Shown piece by piece: positions 17,401-26,787 of a DNA stretch of 64,000 nt (positions are counted from its first letter, which is position 1; each line of letters starts with the position of its first letter). A program made the translations under genes and the position numbers. Source of the DNA: Nodosilinea sp. PGN35 (GTDB lineage: Bacteria; Cyanobacteriota; Cyanobacteriia; Phormidesmidales; Phormidesmidaceae); assembly GCF_029109325.1 (NCBI RefSeq), contig NZ_JAQKQJ010000010.1, positions 930,001 through 994,000 on the forward strand, given 5' to 3'. Below the pieces are notes generated by a model. It was not told where the DNA came from, searched no databases, and saw only the letters and a list, made by a program, of their open reading frames with translations.

Positions 17401-19756
17401 AGGCGGCCGCTGCATCCCACCGCGAAACCAGGGTTTCAGCAATCCAGCGAATGGTGTCGGTTTTGTCGCGAAACCGATACTCAATGGCAAAGTTCGCTTC
17501 GGCAAAAATCTGCTCATAGCTCGGCAGAATGACTGTTTCTACATCCTCCGGCAGCACCCGCGATAGCCATAGAGAGCTATCCCCGGTCATTTCGGCTTGG
17601 GAGTAGCCGTAGACCGCCTCGCAGCCAGCGGAGTAAACCCCATGCACATAGGTGCGGTCGGCATAGGCCGAAAACTCGCCGATGGCCGCCCCCACATTGT
17701 CAAAAATGCGGCTGAGCTGGGCTTCAGAAGCGCGCAGCGCCTCCTCTAGCTGCTGGCGATCGTGAATGTCGGTCGATACCCCGAACCACTGCACATCGCG
17801 ATCGCCGTCGGTAGGCATGGCCCGAGCCAGATGCCAGCGATACTCTCCGTCGGCGCGGCGCAGGCGGTATTCGGCCTCGTAGGGAACCCCCGTCTGCATT
17901 GATTCCTGCCAGCGGCGACCAATGCGATCGACATCGTCGGGATGCATGACCATTGGCCAGCCAAACTCTAGCAGCTGCTCGGGCGACAGACCCGTGTACT
18001 CGCTCAGCTGCGGGCTGATGTAGGTGTGCCCCTGGGCATCGGCGTGCCACACCAGCTGGGGGGTGAGTTCTACCAGCTGGCGGTAGCGGTCTTCGCTCTG
18101 GCGCAGGGCCAGTTCGGTAGATTTGCGATCGCTGATGTCGTTAAACAAAATGGCAACCTGACGCAGTTCTGGCGCGCCAATGCGAAAGGCATACACGTCA
18201 TACCAGCGGTTCCAGCCTGCGGCCTGCTGCTCAAAGCGAATCGGTTCCCCCGTCAGGGCAACGTTGCCATAGAGCTGATACCAGTGTTCCTCCAGTTCGG
18301 GGGCAATCTCGCGAATGGTGCGGCCACTGAGGGCGACCTCTAGCGGTAGGGCCGTCAATTCCTCAAACCGGGGGTTGGCTTCTAGAATGCGGTAGTTGAC
18401 GGGTTTGCCGCTGTTGTTGAGCAAGATTTCAGCAATGCAGTAGCCCTCGTCGATCTCGCTAAACAGCGTTCGGTACTTGGCTTCCGATGCGGTGAGAGTC
18501 GCTTCAGCCCGTTTGCGATCGCTAATGTCCAAAACGGTGCCCACCAGCCGATCAATTTTGCCGGTGGCGTCGCGCAACGGCGATAGGGTGGTGAGGGTCC
18601 AGACAGAACGTCCTTGAAAAACGAAATGGTTATCGGAGACAACGCTGCGATTGGCCCGCACACACCGCGCATAGTTCTGGCGAAACTGAGCACCAATTTC
18701 CAGTCCAAACAGTTCCTCGGGGGTTTTATCGCGCACATCCCGCAGAGCAATGCCCGTAACCTCTTCGGCAGCACGGTTGTGACTCAAGTAGCGAAAATCG
18801 CCCCTTTCGGTCACCGCCACCACAAAGATCGGCTGATTTACCCCCTCGTAAATGCTGCTCAAAAAGGCTTCCCGCTCGCTCAGTGCCGTCGTCCGTTCTG
18901 CCACCCGCGCTTCGAGTTCCTCCCGCGCCGCCTGGAGTTCTTGATTGCTCTGCTGTAGCTCGGCCTGAGTCGTCCGGAGTTGCTCCAGGGTGAGTCGCAA
19001 TTCCTCGTTGACGGCCTTCAATTCTGCCAATTGCAGGGTGCTGGTGGTCTCCTCGTGACCAGCAAACGCCGCTTCGCCATAGAGCGGGTTCAGCCGATAG
19101 CCCTGCCGATGCACGGTTTTGATAAAGTCTTCGGGGGCACCGGCCGCCTTCAGCTTTTTGCGCACCTCCTTCACATGGGTGCGAATGGCCTCATCGCTAG
19201 GGTTCTCCAGGGCGTTCCAGCCCTGCTCCAGAATGGCAAAGGCACTCAGGATATTGGGAGCATGGCGGAGCAGCACCTCCAGCAGGGTGTATTCCTTCGG
19301 CGTCAGGTTTAGCAAAGCGTTGCCGTAGCTCACCTGCAACCGGCTGGGGTCTAGGGATAACGCCCCCCACTGCAAAACCGGCAGCGCTTTCAAATCGCCC
19401 CGGCGCAGCAGCGTTTGCAGCCGAGCCAGCAGCTCTTCTGCGTCAAAGGGTTTGGTCACGTAGTCGTCGGCCCCGGCATTCAGGGCAACCGCCTTGGCGT
19501 GGGCTTCCACATCCTGACCGGTCAGCAGCAAAACTGGCGTTTGCATCCCCCGGCTGCGCAGCCGCTGGCAGAGGCTCATCCCATCTATCCCTGGCAACCC
19601 AATATCCAGCAGCATCAGGTCGTAGCTGTAGGCCTCGGCCATTTCCAGCCCCTCCAGACCGTCGGTCGCAATGTCTACCGCATAGCGATGACTGACCAAT
19701 AGAGCCTCTATGGCCTGGGCAACGGTGGCCTCGTCTTCAACAACCAAAACTTTCAT
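14426..19756 (-). CDS. Response regulator - multi-PAS - GAF - hybrid histidine kinase fusion
   Basis: 1776 aa from the ATG at 19756. Order: receiver (D51; K near 101 in YVTKPF); OmpR/PhoB-type winged helix (about 125-225, ending [12 protein letters not shown]); coiled coil (about 240-295); five PAS domains (about 297-930); a GAF domain (about 940-1105); two further PAS (about 1120-1365); a histidine kinase core with H1392 in [16 protein letters not shown]-box [10 protein letters not shown], and G-boxes DTGTGI and GTGLGLATV; and a C-terminal receiver. A DNA-binding response regulator in one chain with a kinase is rare. The GAF carries DPCF (C1014) and, exactly 28 residues later, C1042 (PCY), the spacing of the two chromophore cysteines of DXCF cyanobacteriochromes, though Tyr replaces the usual His after C1042. 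It may sense light, redox or small molecules. Confidence 0.9.
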   Translation of the reverse strand: MKVLVVEDEATVAQAIEALLVSHRYAVDIATDGLEGLEMAEAYSYDLMLLDIGLPGIDGMSLCQRLRSRGMQTPVLLLTGQDVEAHAKAVALNAGADDYVTKPFDAEELLARLQTLLRRGDLKALPVLQWGALSLDPSRLQVSYGNALLNLTPKEYTLLEVLLRHAPNILSAFAILEQGWNALENPSDEAIRTHVKEVRKKLKAAGAPEDFIKTVHRQGYRLNPLYGEAAFAGHEETTSTLQLAELKAVNEELRLTLEQLRTTQAELQQSNQELQAAREELEARVAERTTALSEREAFLSSIYEGVNQPIFVVAVTERGDFRYLSHNRAAEEVTGIALRDVRDKTPEELFGLEIGAQFRQNYARCVRANRSVVSDNHFVFQGRSVWTLTTLSPLRDATGKIDRLVGTVLDISDRKRAEATLTASEAKYRTLFSEIDEGYCIAEILLNNSGKPVNYRILEANPRFEELTALPLEVALSGRTIREIAPELEEHWYQLYGNVALTGEPIRFEQQAAGWNRWYDVYAFRIGAPELRQVAILFNDISDRKSTELALRQSEDRYRQLVELTPQLVWHADAQGHTYISPQLSEYTGLSPEQLLEFGWPMVMHPDDVDRIGRRWQESMQTGVPYEAEYRLRRADGEYRWHLARAMPTDGDRDVQWFGVSTDIHDRQQLEEALRASEAQLSRIFDNVGAAIGEFSAYADRTYVHGVYSAGCEAVYGYSQAEMTGDSSLWLSRVLPEDVETVILPSYEQIFAEANFAIEYRFRDKTDTIRWIAETLVSRWDAAAACWQVTAMAIDISDRKQLELSLQASEAKLSQIINSAIAAIASFRLFSNRDWSYDYFSAGCAAVFGYTAQELMDNPQLWWSRVWPSDRETVLMPLVDELLAERDVAAEFRFRHRDGSLRWISSSHTSRRIDDDCWLVTVVNSDISDRKQAELALQQQVHQEQLLADIAQEIRQSLDLNQVLHSTVERVRAWLECDRVIIFRFHPDWQGDVIMESVGDGWPAILDTTIVDPCFEDRFIEPFHQGHVSVLNDIHQPGLEPCYVQLLAQFQVQASVAVPILQGHGLWGLLIVHHCAAPRPWQAAEITILKRLSTQVGIAIQQAELYEQIRQELTQRARMQAVLQESEERFRSLSAAAPVGILQTNADGICLYANGAWQQMSGLSLENSLGNGWLQAIHPDDRAWVFRAWEAYLEQQREGQAEFRLLTPQQETRWISARAAAIASATAEIAGYVSTYEDITERKQAEQALRDSEQRLQAILDHSPAIIYLIDAQNRHLLVNRSYADQLATTPDHLVGKTLHEVWPEETADSFAARNQTIFATGQLLQLEDTAPLADGIHSYITVKFPLVDATGTPYAICGISTDITEKKRLEAQFYQAQRLESLGTLAGGIAHDLNNVLTPILTVAQVLQLTQKGLGAKGLEQLKLLETSAKRGANLVKQILSVTRASQGEPTAVDLAALLREEVEIMRQSLPKAIALRVNLPAAEASEPALGTILADPTYLHQIVLNLCINARDAMANGGTLTLSAETVLVDEAMAAQNLDAQVGPYAAITVADTGTGIAPEVQERMFDPFFTTKAPGQGTGLGLATVRGLVKANQGFLQVVSEVGQGTQFKVYFPLMAGQAAEQKPPAIASPPTSDSRGALVLVVEDEAAVRQMLRSLLESHHYRPLLAENGAAALDLYRQHRGDIQLVVTDIMMPLLDGLTLIESLRTLNPEIPIIALSGLPRHGDPALGVGATYFLNKPFTAESLLTQVAIALHEGNLVPPDQRPRRWRLMNP

Positions 19757-20180
19757 AATGCACACCTTGGGCGGTGGAAAGGCATTCCAGAAGCCAGGGG
19801 TTACGACAGTTTTAAGACACTTTTAAGGCACAGCAAAAAATCAGACTTTTACAGAAGTCAATACGCTAACCCAGGCTCATTTACTAATCCTTGGCTCGCC
19901 ATAGCTCTAAATTTCAATCATCATTATCGTCCTTCACAACTTCCCCATGAATTCCCTGACATAATTCTAGAAAAACAAGAAAACTGTTGTTTTGCTCTTG
20001 GGCTCTAGGAAAACTAAGCAGAACTGTACGATCTGCTCATTTTGCTGCCATAGGTCAGCCCATGATTCCTGACCCCTGGAACCTGACACCCAAACCAAGG
20101 TGGTTCCATACCTACCGACCCGTCCCAGCAGCAGAGATTGCCAAATCAGTAGCGCTTAATTTTCAGTAGGAGGTCGATCT
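19757..20180. promoter_or_regulatory. Divergent space; candidate direct-repeat operator of the hybrid kinase
   Basis: 424 bp between divergent genes. Two TTTTAAG repeats (19810-19816 and 19821-19827) are spaced 11 bp start to start, the usual spacing for OmpR/PhoB-type regulators. They lie 54-71 bp before the start codon of the gene whose product carries such a DNA-binding domain. An AT-rich patch near 19900-20000 may hold promoters for both sides. The plus-strand gene is preceded by TAGGAGGTC. No gene is visible in the spacer. Confidence 0.35.
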
Positions 20181-20675
20181 ATGAAGCTTGTTTCACTGGC
20201 GATCGCAGCCCTGGCCGGGGCCGGTGTTGCCACTCTGATCTCCACCACTACGTCCCTTCAGGCTCAGCCCCAGGGGTGGCCGGGACGGCCCATGATGGGT
20301 GACGGCGGGCCAGTCGGGCCAGGGCCAAGGGGCATGCCCTGTGTCAGCGGCGGCCTGTTCGATGTTAAAGATTTAGTTACAGTGCAGGGCACGGCCATTC
20401 AGCTCGATCGCTATGGCCGCCACCAGGGACTATTTCTGGCTGTGCAAACGGCCCAGGAAACCCTGGAGGTGCACCTGGGGCCAGCCTGGTACTGGCAAGA
20501 CCAGGGATTTGAGATCGCCCTCAACAGCCCCATTGAGGTCAAAGGGTTTCGCAGCGATGGGCGAGGTCAGCCGGTGCTAATGGCGGCTGAGATCTCCCAG
20601 GGCGATCGCACTGTGCAGCTGCGCGACGCCGACGGCTATCCCCTCTGGATGGGGCAAAGAGCGCTTTCCCCCTAG
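20181..20675 (+). CDS. Small exported protein, OB-fold-like
   Basis: 164 aa. A signal peptide (MKLVSLAIAALAGAGVATLI, probable cleavage after LQAQ) is followed by a Gly/Pro-rich stretch and one Cys. A compact beta-rich domain comes next: VTVQGTAIQLDRYGRHQGLF, VHLGPAWYWQDQGFEIAL, IEVKGFRSDGRGQPVLMAAE, and the tail VQLRDADGYPLWMG. This pattern recurs in periplasmic proteins of unknown function with an OB-like fold, some near redox proteins. A strong AGGAGG site lies upstream. Function is not assigned. Confidence 0.75.
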   Translation: MKLVSLAIAALAGAGVATLISTTTSLQAQPQGWPGRPMMGDGGPVGPGPRGMPCVSGGLFDVKDLVTVQGTAIQLDRYGRHQGLFLAVQTAQETLEVHLGPAWYWQDQGFEIALNSPIEVKGFRSDGRGQPVLMAAEISQGDRTVQLRDADGYPLWMGQRALSP

Positions 20676-21122
20676 GCGATGGCACAAAGAGTGATGGGCG
20701 ATTCTTAACTTTAAGAGGGTTCTTGAAAAGTCAAATCACGTCTTACGGTAGAGTTGCCAGTGCCCAAGGCCCATCTGTTTTACGGCAGCCTGAACGCAAA
20801 TTACACCTGGAGCAACCCTGTTTAAACACCCGCTAAACAGGGTTCGCCGTAGAGGAAACCATTACTCGCCTGCGCCAGTTCGGCTATGAAGTGCTATCTT
20901 GTCCAGCAATTTAGTAGGGCAAGGGCAGGGCATTGCCGAGGTGGCCACTACTGGGATGCGCAAATGATTTGAGATTCTGAACGTGTGGCAAACAAGCAGG
21001 TAAAATCTAGCGTTGGGCCAAGCACACGACACCAGAGCGATTGCACCCAGGACATTGGGGCCAGAAACCCAATTCCTGCCTGGCTGCTGGTTGAAAATCA
21101 GCCCAGGAGGAAATCGGTGAAA
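20676..21122. other. Spacer with hairpin and a truncated gene start at the island edge
   Basis: A perfect 11-bp stem AACCCTGTTTA (20814-20824)/TAAACAGGGTT (20834-20844) with a 9-nt loop lies 140 bp after the exported-protein gene; it has no T-run. Further on, AGGAGG (21105-21110) precedes GTG at 21117, opening a frame that ends after 17 codons (21170) inside the AT-rich operon. This looks like a gene start cut by insertion of the island. A short frame LRQFGYEVL near 20875 may be another remnant. Confidence 0.4.
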
Positions 21123-22319
21123 CTAAATTATGACAGTTGCAGGAGTACCTTTTTCCTGACACTGCTTTAGTATCAATGGATCAAGGAAATATACTACGAT
21201 AGACGCTTCAAAACAATTAGTAATTAAATCATGATTTTCAGGCAGTATATTATATCCCTCAGGCAAAACCTCTTTTAACTGCAAAGTCGAGAGAACCTTA
21301 GATGCTTTTTCAATATCTCCATCCTCAACCGCCCCAATGATGTTCTCATAAAAACCTTTTACAAAAGTTTCGGCCCATCTCCAGTTGCGGTTATTAAAAT
21401 CATCAGAATTATTATCAAATCCTTTAAAGGGAAAAAGAGCTTCGGAAATCCTTCTTGCTTTTTCGGCAATTAGTTTTCCTCCTTTTTCGTGATTCAATGA
21501 ATCAATTTTGCCCTCGGTCAAATAATTGTGCTCTATATAGTCTTTTATTTCTCCAAAATATTCACTGGGTACTTTTATGTTAGGATTCGCAACGCCTAAA
21601 AGAAATTGATAAATTTGCTGACAGGCTCTGGTGTAGTCTTCAAAGGTATCGCCATACCCATCTCCACGATCCTTACTCAGATAAAAAGCTTTAAGTTTTT
21701 TAACTTCCTTAATCCATACACTTTCAAGCCAGCCATAGCATTCGGAAGAAATTTGACAAGCAAAATCTATATTCCTATCCAAAATTTCGCAGGCGAGAAA
21801 GGTGTTGGCAGTGTAGTAATCATTTAGCTCTTCATCTTTGCTACTTAGTATTTTTCCAAGCACAGCATCGAAATATCCTATTTTTTGTACGGCTTCATTA
21901 AAAAAAGCCAGCCTTCTTTCCTTGCTTAATACAGAAGCTTTTATTGAGATCCACTCTTTTAACTGTGTCTCAAAAAGTAGAGGATACCTTATATTTTCCT
22001 CTAATGGAGGCGGATCAAACTTCTTGGGTTGAGTGACATTGATCCTCTTTTGAATGCGAAAAACTTTCGAAAAAATGGATTGCCAACTAAGTGCGGCCTC
22101 GTTCAGCCAAATATAGTCCTCCATTTGGATGTGGTCAATCTGGCTTGGATAGTTTTCTATGTCTTTGGCAAGGCTCTCTGCACGCTCGATCACCTGATTT
22201 AAATCTTCAGGTGGATTTTCCAGACTTGCGTAATCTTTCAACTCTAAAACTCTCTCGCTAATTTCCTCCAGAAGAGAATCATTTTCATTCTTAATGCCTC
22301 GAATTGTGCGTAATACCAT
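21123..22319 (-). CDS. All-helical protein of unknown function, partner of the TIR protein
   Basis: 398 aa from the ATG at 22319. The upstream gene's stop codon overlaps a TGAGG ribosome site 9 nt before this ATG, so the two genes are translationally coupled. The protein is predicted mainly alpha-helical, acidic and without signal peptide, membrane segment or recognisable motif; charged helices such as LEEISERVLELKDYASLE and VERL-type patterns dominate. Its tight link to a TIR-domain gene suggests a two-component system in which it regulates or receives the signal of the TIR protein; that is inference. It is visibly AT-rich and free of HIP1 sites, unlike its surroundings. Confidence 0.75.
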   Translation of the reverse strand: MVLRTIRGIKNENDSLLEEISERVLELKDYASLENPPEDLNQVIERAESLAKDIENYPSQIDHIQMEDYIWLNEAALSWQSIFSKVFRIQKRINVTQPKKFDPPPLEENIRYPLLFETQLKEWISIKASVLSKERRLAFFNEAVQKIGYFDAVLGKILSSKDEELNDYYTANTFLACEILDRNIDFACQISSECYGWLESVWIKEVKKLKAFYLSKDRGDGYGDTFEDYTRACQQIYQFLLGVANPNIKVPSEYFGEIKDYIEHNYLTEGKIDSLNHEKGGKLIAEKARRISEALFPFKGFDNNSDDFNNRNWRWAETFVKGFYENIIGAVEDGDIEKASKVLSTLQLKEVLPEGYNILPENHDLITNCFEASIVVYFLDPLILKQCQEKGTPATVII

Positions 22320-22330
22320 CACAAAATACC

Positions 22331-23854
22331 TCAATCAATTGTCTTAATTAAATTGGACTCAATAGCTTTAATATGCTGCAATATGCAGTAATTAAATGTC
22401 GACAATCTTTCGACAACCCCAAGCAATTCACTAATTTTGTCATCATCCAAAGGATCATTCTTCAATATATCTTTAAACTTCAAGTGATCTTTCACTAAAC
22501 GAGAAAAGTCAAGCTCTATATTCGATTTTAATAAATCAATCGAGTTCTTGATTACTTCAATTCTGCCAATTTCGCTCATATTCTCAAGCTTTGAAAGAAA
22601 AAACTCAAGGGATTCATTAACCTCTTCGAAAACTTCAGATTTTAAGTAATTCTCTATTCCACCTGTATTTATAATATATTGGTGATATTTTTCATAGAAT
22701 TCACTCAGGCACCTTTGATAGATAGTCCTTTTATCCTTTGATCGGGATGATTCATAGGCGCGTGCCAGAGAATCCTTCATTCGAGGTAGCAAAGGAGAAA
22801 TTGAATGCAGCATTTCTTGGATGTTTCTGGTGAAACTAAGTATACTTCCAAAGTTTTCCCAAAAGCCAGGCTCGAGGCAAATTCTGTGTGTTCCACAAGC
22901 TATCCTAATTCCTTCAAATTTAGGATCTGTTAAGAAAGGAGGACTTAATCTTTCGCATATTTTGTTTATTTTTTCAGAAATTTTGTTCGACAATTTATTC
23001 AGATTGTCGAACTTAAGATCTTCTGGTAAGTATTCTATGATATCAGCCAGCGGCATTCCACCAGGAAGATGTTTTAGGAGTTCTTCTCTTTTACTAGTAA
23101 CAACCATCAAGGGCTTGCCAAGAGCACATGCGAGACCTATTTCAAAATTAATATTTAAGTCTAAATTGGTATAGTCTTTAATATCTGGAGCTGCTATAAC
23201 TATTTGAGCAGACTTCATATTTGCAATTAGATCTTGAAAGGGTGGCACCTCATGCACGTTTTCGGGTATCTTCTGAAGTCCAGATTTTTTGACTGCTTGA
23301 CAAATAGCATCAAGCAGAGGACTATCACGTGGTGCTTCTATTGCCAAAAAACAGGTTGAGCCAAAGCAGCGTGTTGATTCAATAGGCACAAAAATTCCAT
23401 ATATATCCTTTCTGGTCTCAGGTGAATGAGAGCCTTTGATGCCAAATTTTATGCCTCTGACCAGTTTTTGAAGAGCATCTAAATCGTTTATGTGATTAAA
23501 AGCAACCGCATGCAATTGGTTTAGAAAAGAAAACTCATCTGGAATCTTTAAGGCTCCTGGTAATAGAACAGGGATCAAAGGAACACCTTCTTCTACACAC
23601 CTCTGCATAGCAGCTCTTGACTCTAACATCTGCCAGCGGCCCATCTCATGAGGACCAAGAAATATGGCAATGGAGCGAGCTTTTCGAATTATCCCTTGGA
23701 TGACATCCTGGAACCAATTCCCTGGCAAAATTCCTTCCTCATCTAACCAAGGCTTTAATCCTTCCTGTCTCAAATGACTGCAAATGAGCCTCACTTGATC
23801 TTTATCTTTGCTGTTGTGAGCTAAAAAGACATCAAAAATTTCTTGAGTTTGCAT
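22331..23854 (-). CDS. TIR domain - deoxyribosyltransferase-like domain - helical protein
   Basis: 507 aa from the ATG at 23854, which has GAGAGGA 5-11 nt upstream. Residues 1-140 form a TIR domain: FDVFLAHNSKDKD, the BB-loop WLDEEGILPGNWF, and a WxxxE motif (W74, E78) where E78 matches the catalytic glutamate of NAD-cleaving TIRs. Residues about 164-282 resemble a nucleoside 2-deoxyribosyltransferase-like nucleotide-binding fold (CFLAIEAPRDSPLLDAI, SAQIVIAAPD, NINFEIGLACALGKPLMVVT, with E238 at the family acidic position). The remainder is alpha-helical. TIR proteins fused to nucleotide-sensing folds act in bacterial antiphage defence by NAD depletion or signalling. The AT-rich composition and lack of HIP1 sites suggest transfer. 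Confidence 0.85.
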   Translation of the reverse strand: MQTQEIFDVFLAHNSKDKDQVRLICSHLRQEGLKPWLDEEGILPGNWFQDVIQGIIRKARSIAIFLGPHEMGRWQMLESRAAMQRCVEEGVPLIPVLLPGALKIPDEFSFLNQLHAVAFNHINDLDALQKLVRGIKFGIKGSHSPETRKDIYGIFVPIESTRCFGSTCFLAIEAPRDSPLLDAICQAVKKSGLQKIPENVHEVPPFQDLIANMKSAQIVIAAPDIKDYTNLDLNINFEIGLACALGKPLMVVTSKREELLKHLPGGMPLADIIEYLPEDLKFDNLNKLSNKISEKINKICERLSPPFLTDPKFEGIRIACGTHRICLEPGFWENFGSILSFTRNIQEMLHSISPLLPRMKDSLARAYESSRSKDKRTIYQRCLSEFYEKYHQYIINTGGIENYLKSEVFEEVNESLEFFLSKLENMSEIGRIEVIKNSIDLLKSNIELDFSRLVKDHLKFKDILKNDPLDDDKISELLGVVERLSTFNYCILQHIKAIESNLIKTID

Positions 23855-24177
23855 GTTTTCCTCTCTTAGACTTAACAAGCTGAGTGTAAGGTTTTTTAGA
23901 TTTAACTCGACCTAGGCCCGATTAAGTAGTGTCAGGTAGCGTCCGGTTCTATTTATAGATGCCGGGGTTGATGCGATCGAATAGCTGCTGAAATTAGCAG
24001 ATAGTATTTGCTTTTCATCATAATTTTCTCCCGTTGACCGCAACAGGCAGGTGTAGCCAAAGAAGAATTGACCTCCGAGTTTTACCATTGCATAACCCCG
24101 CTTTAAAGCAGTTGGCTTGCGTAGGAGGAAATGGTGTTTGATCAGCCCAATTAGGGGTAACCAAGACGGATTCAATG
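23855..24177. other. Spacer upstream of the TIR operon with a degenerate family-1 repeat end
   Basis: This is probably the promoter region of the TIR operon. At about 24147-24177 the minus strand reads AATCCGTCTTGGTTACCCCTA, matching the end AATCCTGCTTGGCTACCCCCG of the 107-bp element family. Only one end is present. No gene is recognised. Confidence 0.4.
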
Positions 24178-24624
24178 TCAGCCTCCAGTCGGGTGCCCCT
24201 GGGCCAGCAGCGAGTGGAATCGTCCCTCCCGCAGCCATTGAAACGACACAATGTTTAGCACAAGGCCAACGAGAAACAAAAAGCTCATCAGCGCAATCTG
24301 GTACCAGGCGATCGGCTGCACCAGCAGATCGGCCACCAGGTGGGCAAGGTTGAGGATGGAGAACAGAACCGTCACCCAAAAATGGAGCTTGCGAAGCGGG
24401 TAGGTGCGGTTAAAGGTCACCGCCAGCATGGCTATCAGCGGCACCATAAAAAACATCAGCATCAGCCACAAAATCCAGCCGATGGGCTCTGTGCCCTCGG
24501 CCCCTTCCAGGGCAATGCTCTGGTTGTGAAACAGAGGCATCAGGCCCAGCTGGGTGTGAAACAGGGTGCCTAACAGAAACACGGTCCAAAGAGAGAGAAG
24601 CTTGTCTTGGTAGCTTGTTTTCAT
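24178..24624 (-). CDS. Small integral membrane protein, four predicted helices
   Basis: 148 aa with hydrophobic segments at about 10-29, 48-70, 80-102 and 106-128, and a short charged C-terminus. The two middle helices are joined by a basic loop, NRTYPLRKLHFW. No conserved catalytic residues are evident and the family is not recognised. It stands alone between the TIR operon and the divergent GMC oxidoreductase gene. Composition is like the core genome. Confidence 0.7.
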   Translation of the reverse strand: MKTSYQDKLLSLWTVFLLGTLFHTQLGLMPLFHNQSIALEGAEGTEPIGWILWLMLMFFMVPLIAMLAVTFNRTYPLRKLHFWVTVLFSILNLAHLVADLLVQPIAWYQIALMSFLFLVGLVLNIVSFQWLREGRFHSLLAQGHPTGG

Positions 24625-25100
24625 AGCATGCCCTACGGTGATCAGATGGCTTTAAGGCCACCTGTTTAGGGGCGCATCCCGGTTGCGTCACCCTCACCCT
24701 AAACCCCTCTTCCTGAGGGAGAGAGACTTTGAAATCTAGCCCTCCTTCTCCCTTGGGGAGAGGGAGCGGGGAGATCAGGGGGCCGACGTTGCAAACGTGG
24801 GATTCACCCACCCTGCTCTAGGGTAAAAAAGATCTCTGTGGAAGTTGTGAGGATAAAAAAGTTAATCGATTGTCTGGGCCGCTGGTTTGGGCTATGGGGC
24901 CTCGTGTTGCCCCGGGCATTAAACAGTTGGGGCAGCCATCGGCATAGGAGAAGAGGGCATTTTGGCCAGAACTCCGGTGGCCCTGGGGCTAACGTTTGAG
25001 AACGCTACGAGGCCATACCGTTGTTGCATTCCTACAACGCGTTGTCCCTCGGCCCCATTGTCCTGGCCTGCCTGCGGGCTCAACTTAACTGCTCAGACCC
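24625..25100. other. Spacer with a dispersed repeat, upstream of the GMC gene
   Basis: The stretch 24690-24780 is a repeat-like sequence, CCCCTCTTCCTGAGGGAGAG then CTCCCTTGGGGAGAGGGAGC, which can form two small stems and resembles a common intergenic repeat. The remaining ~300 bp upstream of the oxidoreductase contain no gene; they must hold the promoters of the divergent flanking genes. Confidence 0.45.
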
Positions 25101-26783
25101 ATGACGATTCTCGATGCCCACACCGTTGCCCCCCAGGCCCAGATCGAGGCCGATGTCTGCATTGTGGGGGCCGGGGCGGCGGGCCTGGCGGTGGCCCGTG
25201 AATTGATCGGCAGCCGCTACCGGGTGGTGGTGCTGGAGAGCGGCGGGCTACAGGGCGACGCCGCCACCCAGGCCCTTTACGATGTCGATACCGTGGGCCA
25301 CCCCCTGCGCGTCGAGCAGGGCTATGTGTCGCTCAATCGCTACTTTGGCGGCTCAACCAACACCTGGGGCGGGCGCTGCATTCCCCTCAACGCGATTGAC
25401 TTTGCCGCCCGCGATTGGGTAAACGACAGCGGCTGGCCCTTTGAGCGGCAGGTGCTAGAGCCGTTTTACCAGCAGGCGGCCCAGGTGTTGCAGCTGCCCG
25501 ACTACGGCTACTTTAGCCCCGATCGCTGGCGATCGCGGCTGCTGGGGCCGCTGGTGCAGGCCCTCTACAGCGACGAGGGCATAGTGCCGGAGCTGGCCCT
25601 GCTGGGGCGATCGCCCATCAAAATGGGCCGGGCCTATCGGCGGCAGCTGGCGGCGGCCCCCAACCTGAGCATCTACCTCAAGGCCAATGTCACTGAGCTG
25701 GAGCCCAACCCCACGGGCACCGCCGTCGAGGGGCTCCAGGTCGCGACGCTGGGGGGCCACCGCTTTCGGGTGCAGGCCAGGGTGTACGTTCTGGCCTGCG
25801 GCGGCTGGGAAAATGCGCGACTGCTGCTCGACTCCTCGCGCCACTGCGCCCAGGGACTGGGCAACCCCTACGACGTGGTGGGGCGCTACTACATGGAGCA
25901 TCCCAAAATTTTGCTGGGGCGAATTTATCCCCGCGCTGACCTGCTGCGATCGCCCGCCGTGCTCGACTACAGCCCCATTGCCGGGGGCTACGGGCAGATG
26001 GGGCTGCGCCTGAGCAATACCCAGCAGCGCCAGGCGCGGGTGCTCAACCACTACCTCCAGCTGATGCCCGGCTTTCCGGCGGGGCTGCCCGAGGCGCGGC
26101 AGACCTGGCAGTGGGTGTGCAGCCGGGCCAAGCGCCTGCGCTTCGACCAGATTCGCCGGGCCGACCTGGGCCAGGTAGCTCCCCACCTGGGCCAGATTGG
26201 CGAGTACTGGCTCTGCCGCCGCCTGAACCGGCCCGTTCCCTACCCCTACATCGATGTGTTTAACCACATGGAGCACGCCCCCAACCGCGACAGCCGGGTG
26301 AGCCTGAGCCGCGATCGCGATGCCCTGGGGGGCCACCGCCTCCAGGTAGACCTGCGGGTTACCACTCAAGAAAAAGAGAGCCTGCTGGAGCTGCACCGCC
26401 TGGTGGGCCGCCAGCTGCAACGGCTGGGGTTGGGCGAACTTGTCACCCCTGAGCTTGACCCCACCGCCGACTGGCCCCACCTCACCGACGCCTCTCACCA
26501 CATGGGCACCACCCGCATGGGGCTGCACCCCCGGCGATCGGTCGTTGACCCCGACGGTCTGGTTCACGGCCTGGGCAACCTCTACATCACGGGCAGCTCG
26601 GTGTTCCCCACCGGGGGGCACGCCAACCCCACCCTCACCCTGGTGGCCCTGGCCCTGCGGCTGGCCCACCACCTGCAAACAGCTGTGCTGCCCAAGGCGG
26701 CCCGCACGGAGCTAGCTTCGGCCATGGCTGAGCAGCCGATCCTTTCCCCCACCCGTTCTACTCCGCCGCCCCCGTTCCCCTGA
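25101..26783 (+). CDS. GMC-family FAD-dependent oxidoreductase
   Basis: 560 aa. The FAD dinucleotide motif CIVGAGAAGLAVAREL is near residues 20-35, FGGSTNTWGGRCIPLN near 92, and the GMC C-terminal domain ends with SHHMGTTRMG and FPTGGHANPTLTLVALALRLA. The family oxidises alcohols, sugars or sterols with FAD. Here it lies 4 bp before a sugar aminotransferase gene, so it may create the keto-sugar that the aminotransferase uses; this is an inference from context. There is no export signal. Substrate unknown. Confidence 0.9.
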   Translation: MTILDAHTVAPQAQIEADVCIVGAGAAGLAVARELIGSRYRVVVLESGGLQGDAATQALYDVDTVGHPLRVEQGYVSLNRYFGGSTNTWGGRCIPLNAIDFAARDWVNDSGWPFERQVLEPFYQQAAQVLQLPDYGYFSPDRWRSRLLGPLVQALYSDEGIVPELALLGRSPIKMGRAYRRQLAAAPNLSIYLKANVTELEPNPTGTAVEGLQVATLGGHRFRVQARVYVLACGGWENARLLLDSSRHCAQGLGNPYDVVGRYYMEHPKILLGRIYPRADLLRSPAVLDYSPIAGGYGQMGLRLSNTQQRQARVLNHYLQLMPGFPAGLPEARQTWQWVCSRAKRLRFDQIRRADLGQVAPHLGQIGEYWLCRRLNRPVPYPYIDVFNHMEHAPNRDSRVSLSRDRDALGGHRLQVDLRVTTQEKESLLELHRLVGRQLQRLGLGELVTPELDPTADWPHLTDASHHMGTTRMGLHPRRSVVDPDGLVHGLGNLYITGSSVFPTGGHANPTLTLVALALRLAHHLQTAVLPKAARTELASAMAEQPILSPTRSTPPPPFP

Positions 26784-26787
26784 GCCC

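Noticed and set aside
20850..20910. Possible gene remnant with LRQFGYEVL
   Set aside because: Only about 20 codons, resembles many regulator fragments by chance; not enough to name a pseudogene.
25455..26678. 407-codon minus frame opposite the GMC oxidoreductase
   Set aside because: Antisense shadow; the plus strand shows all GMC motifs.
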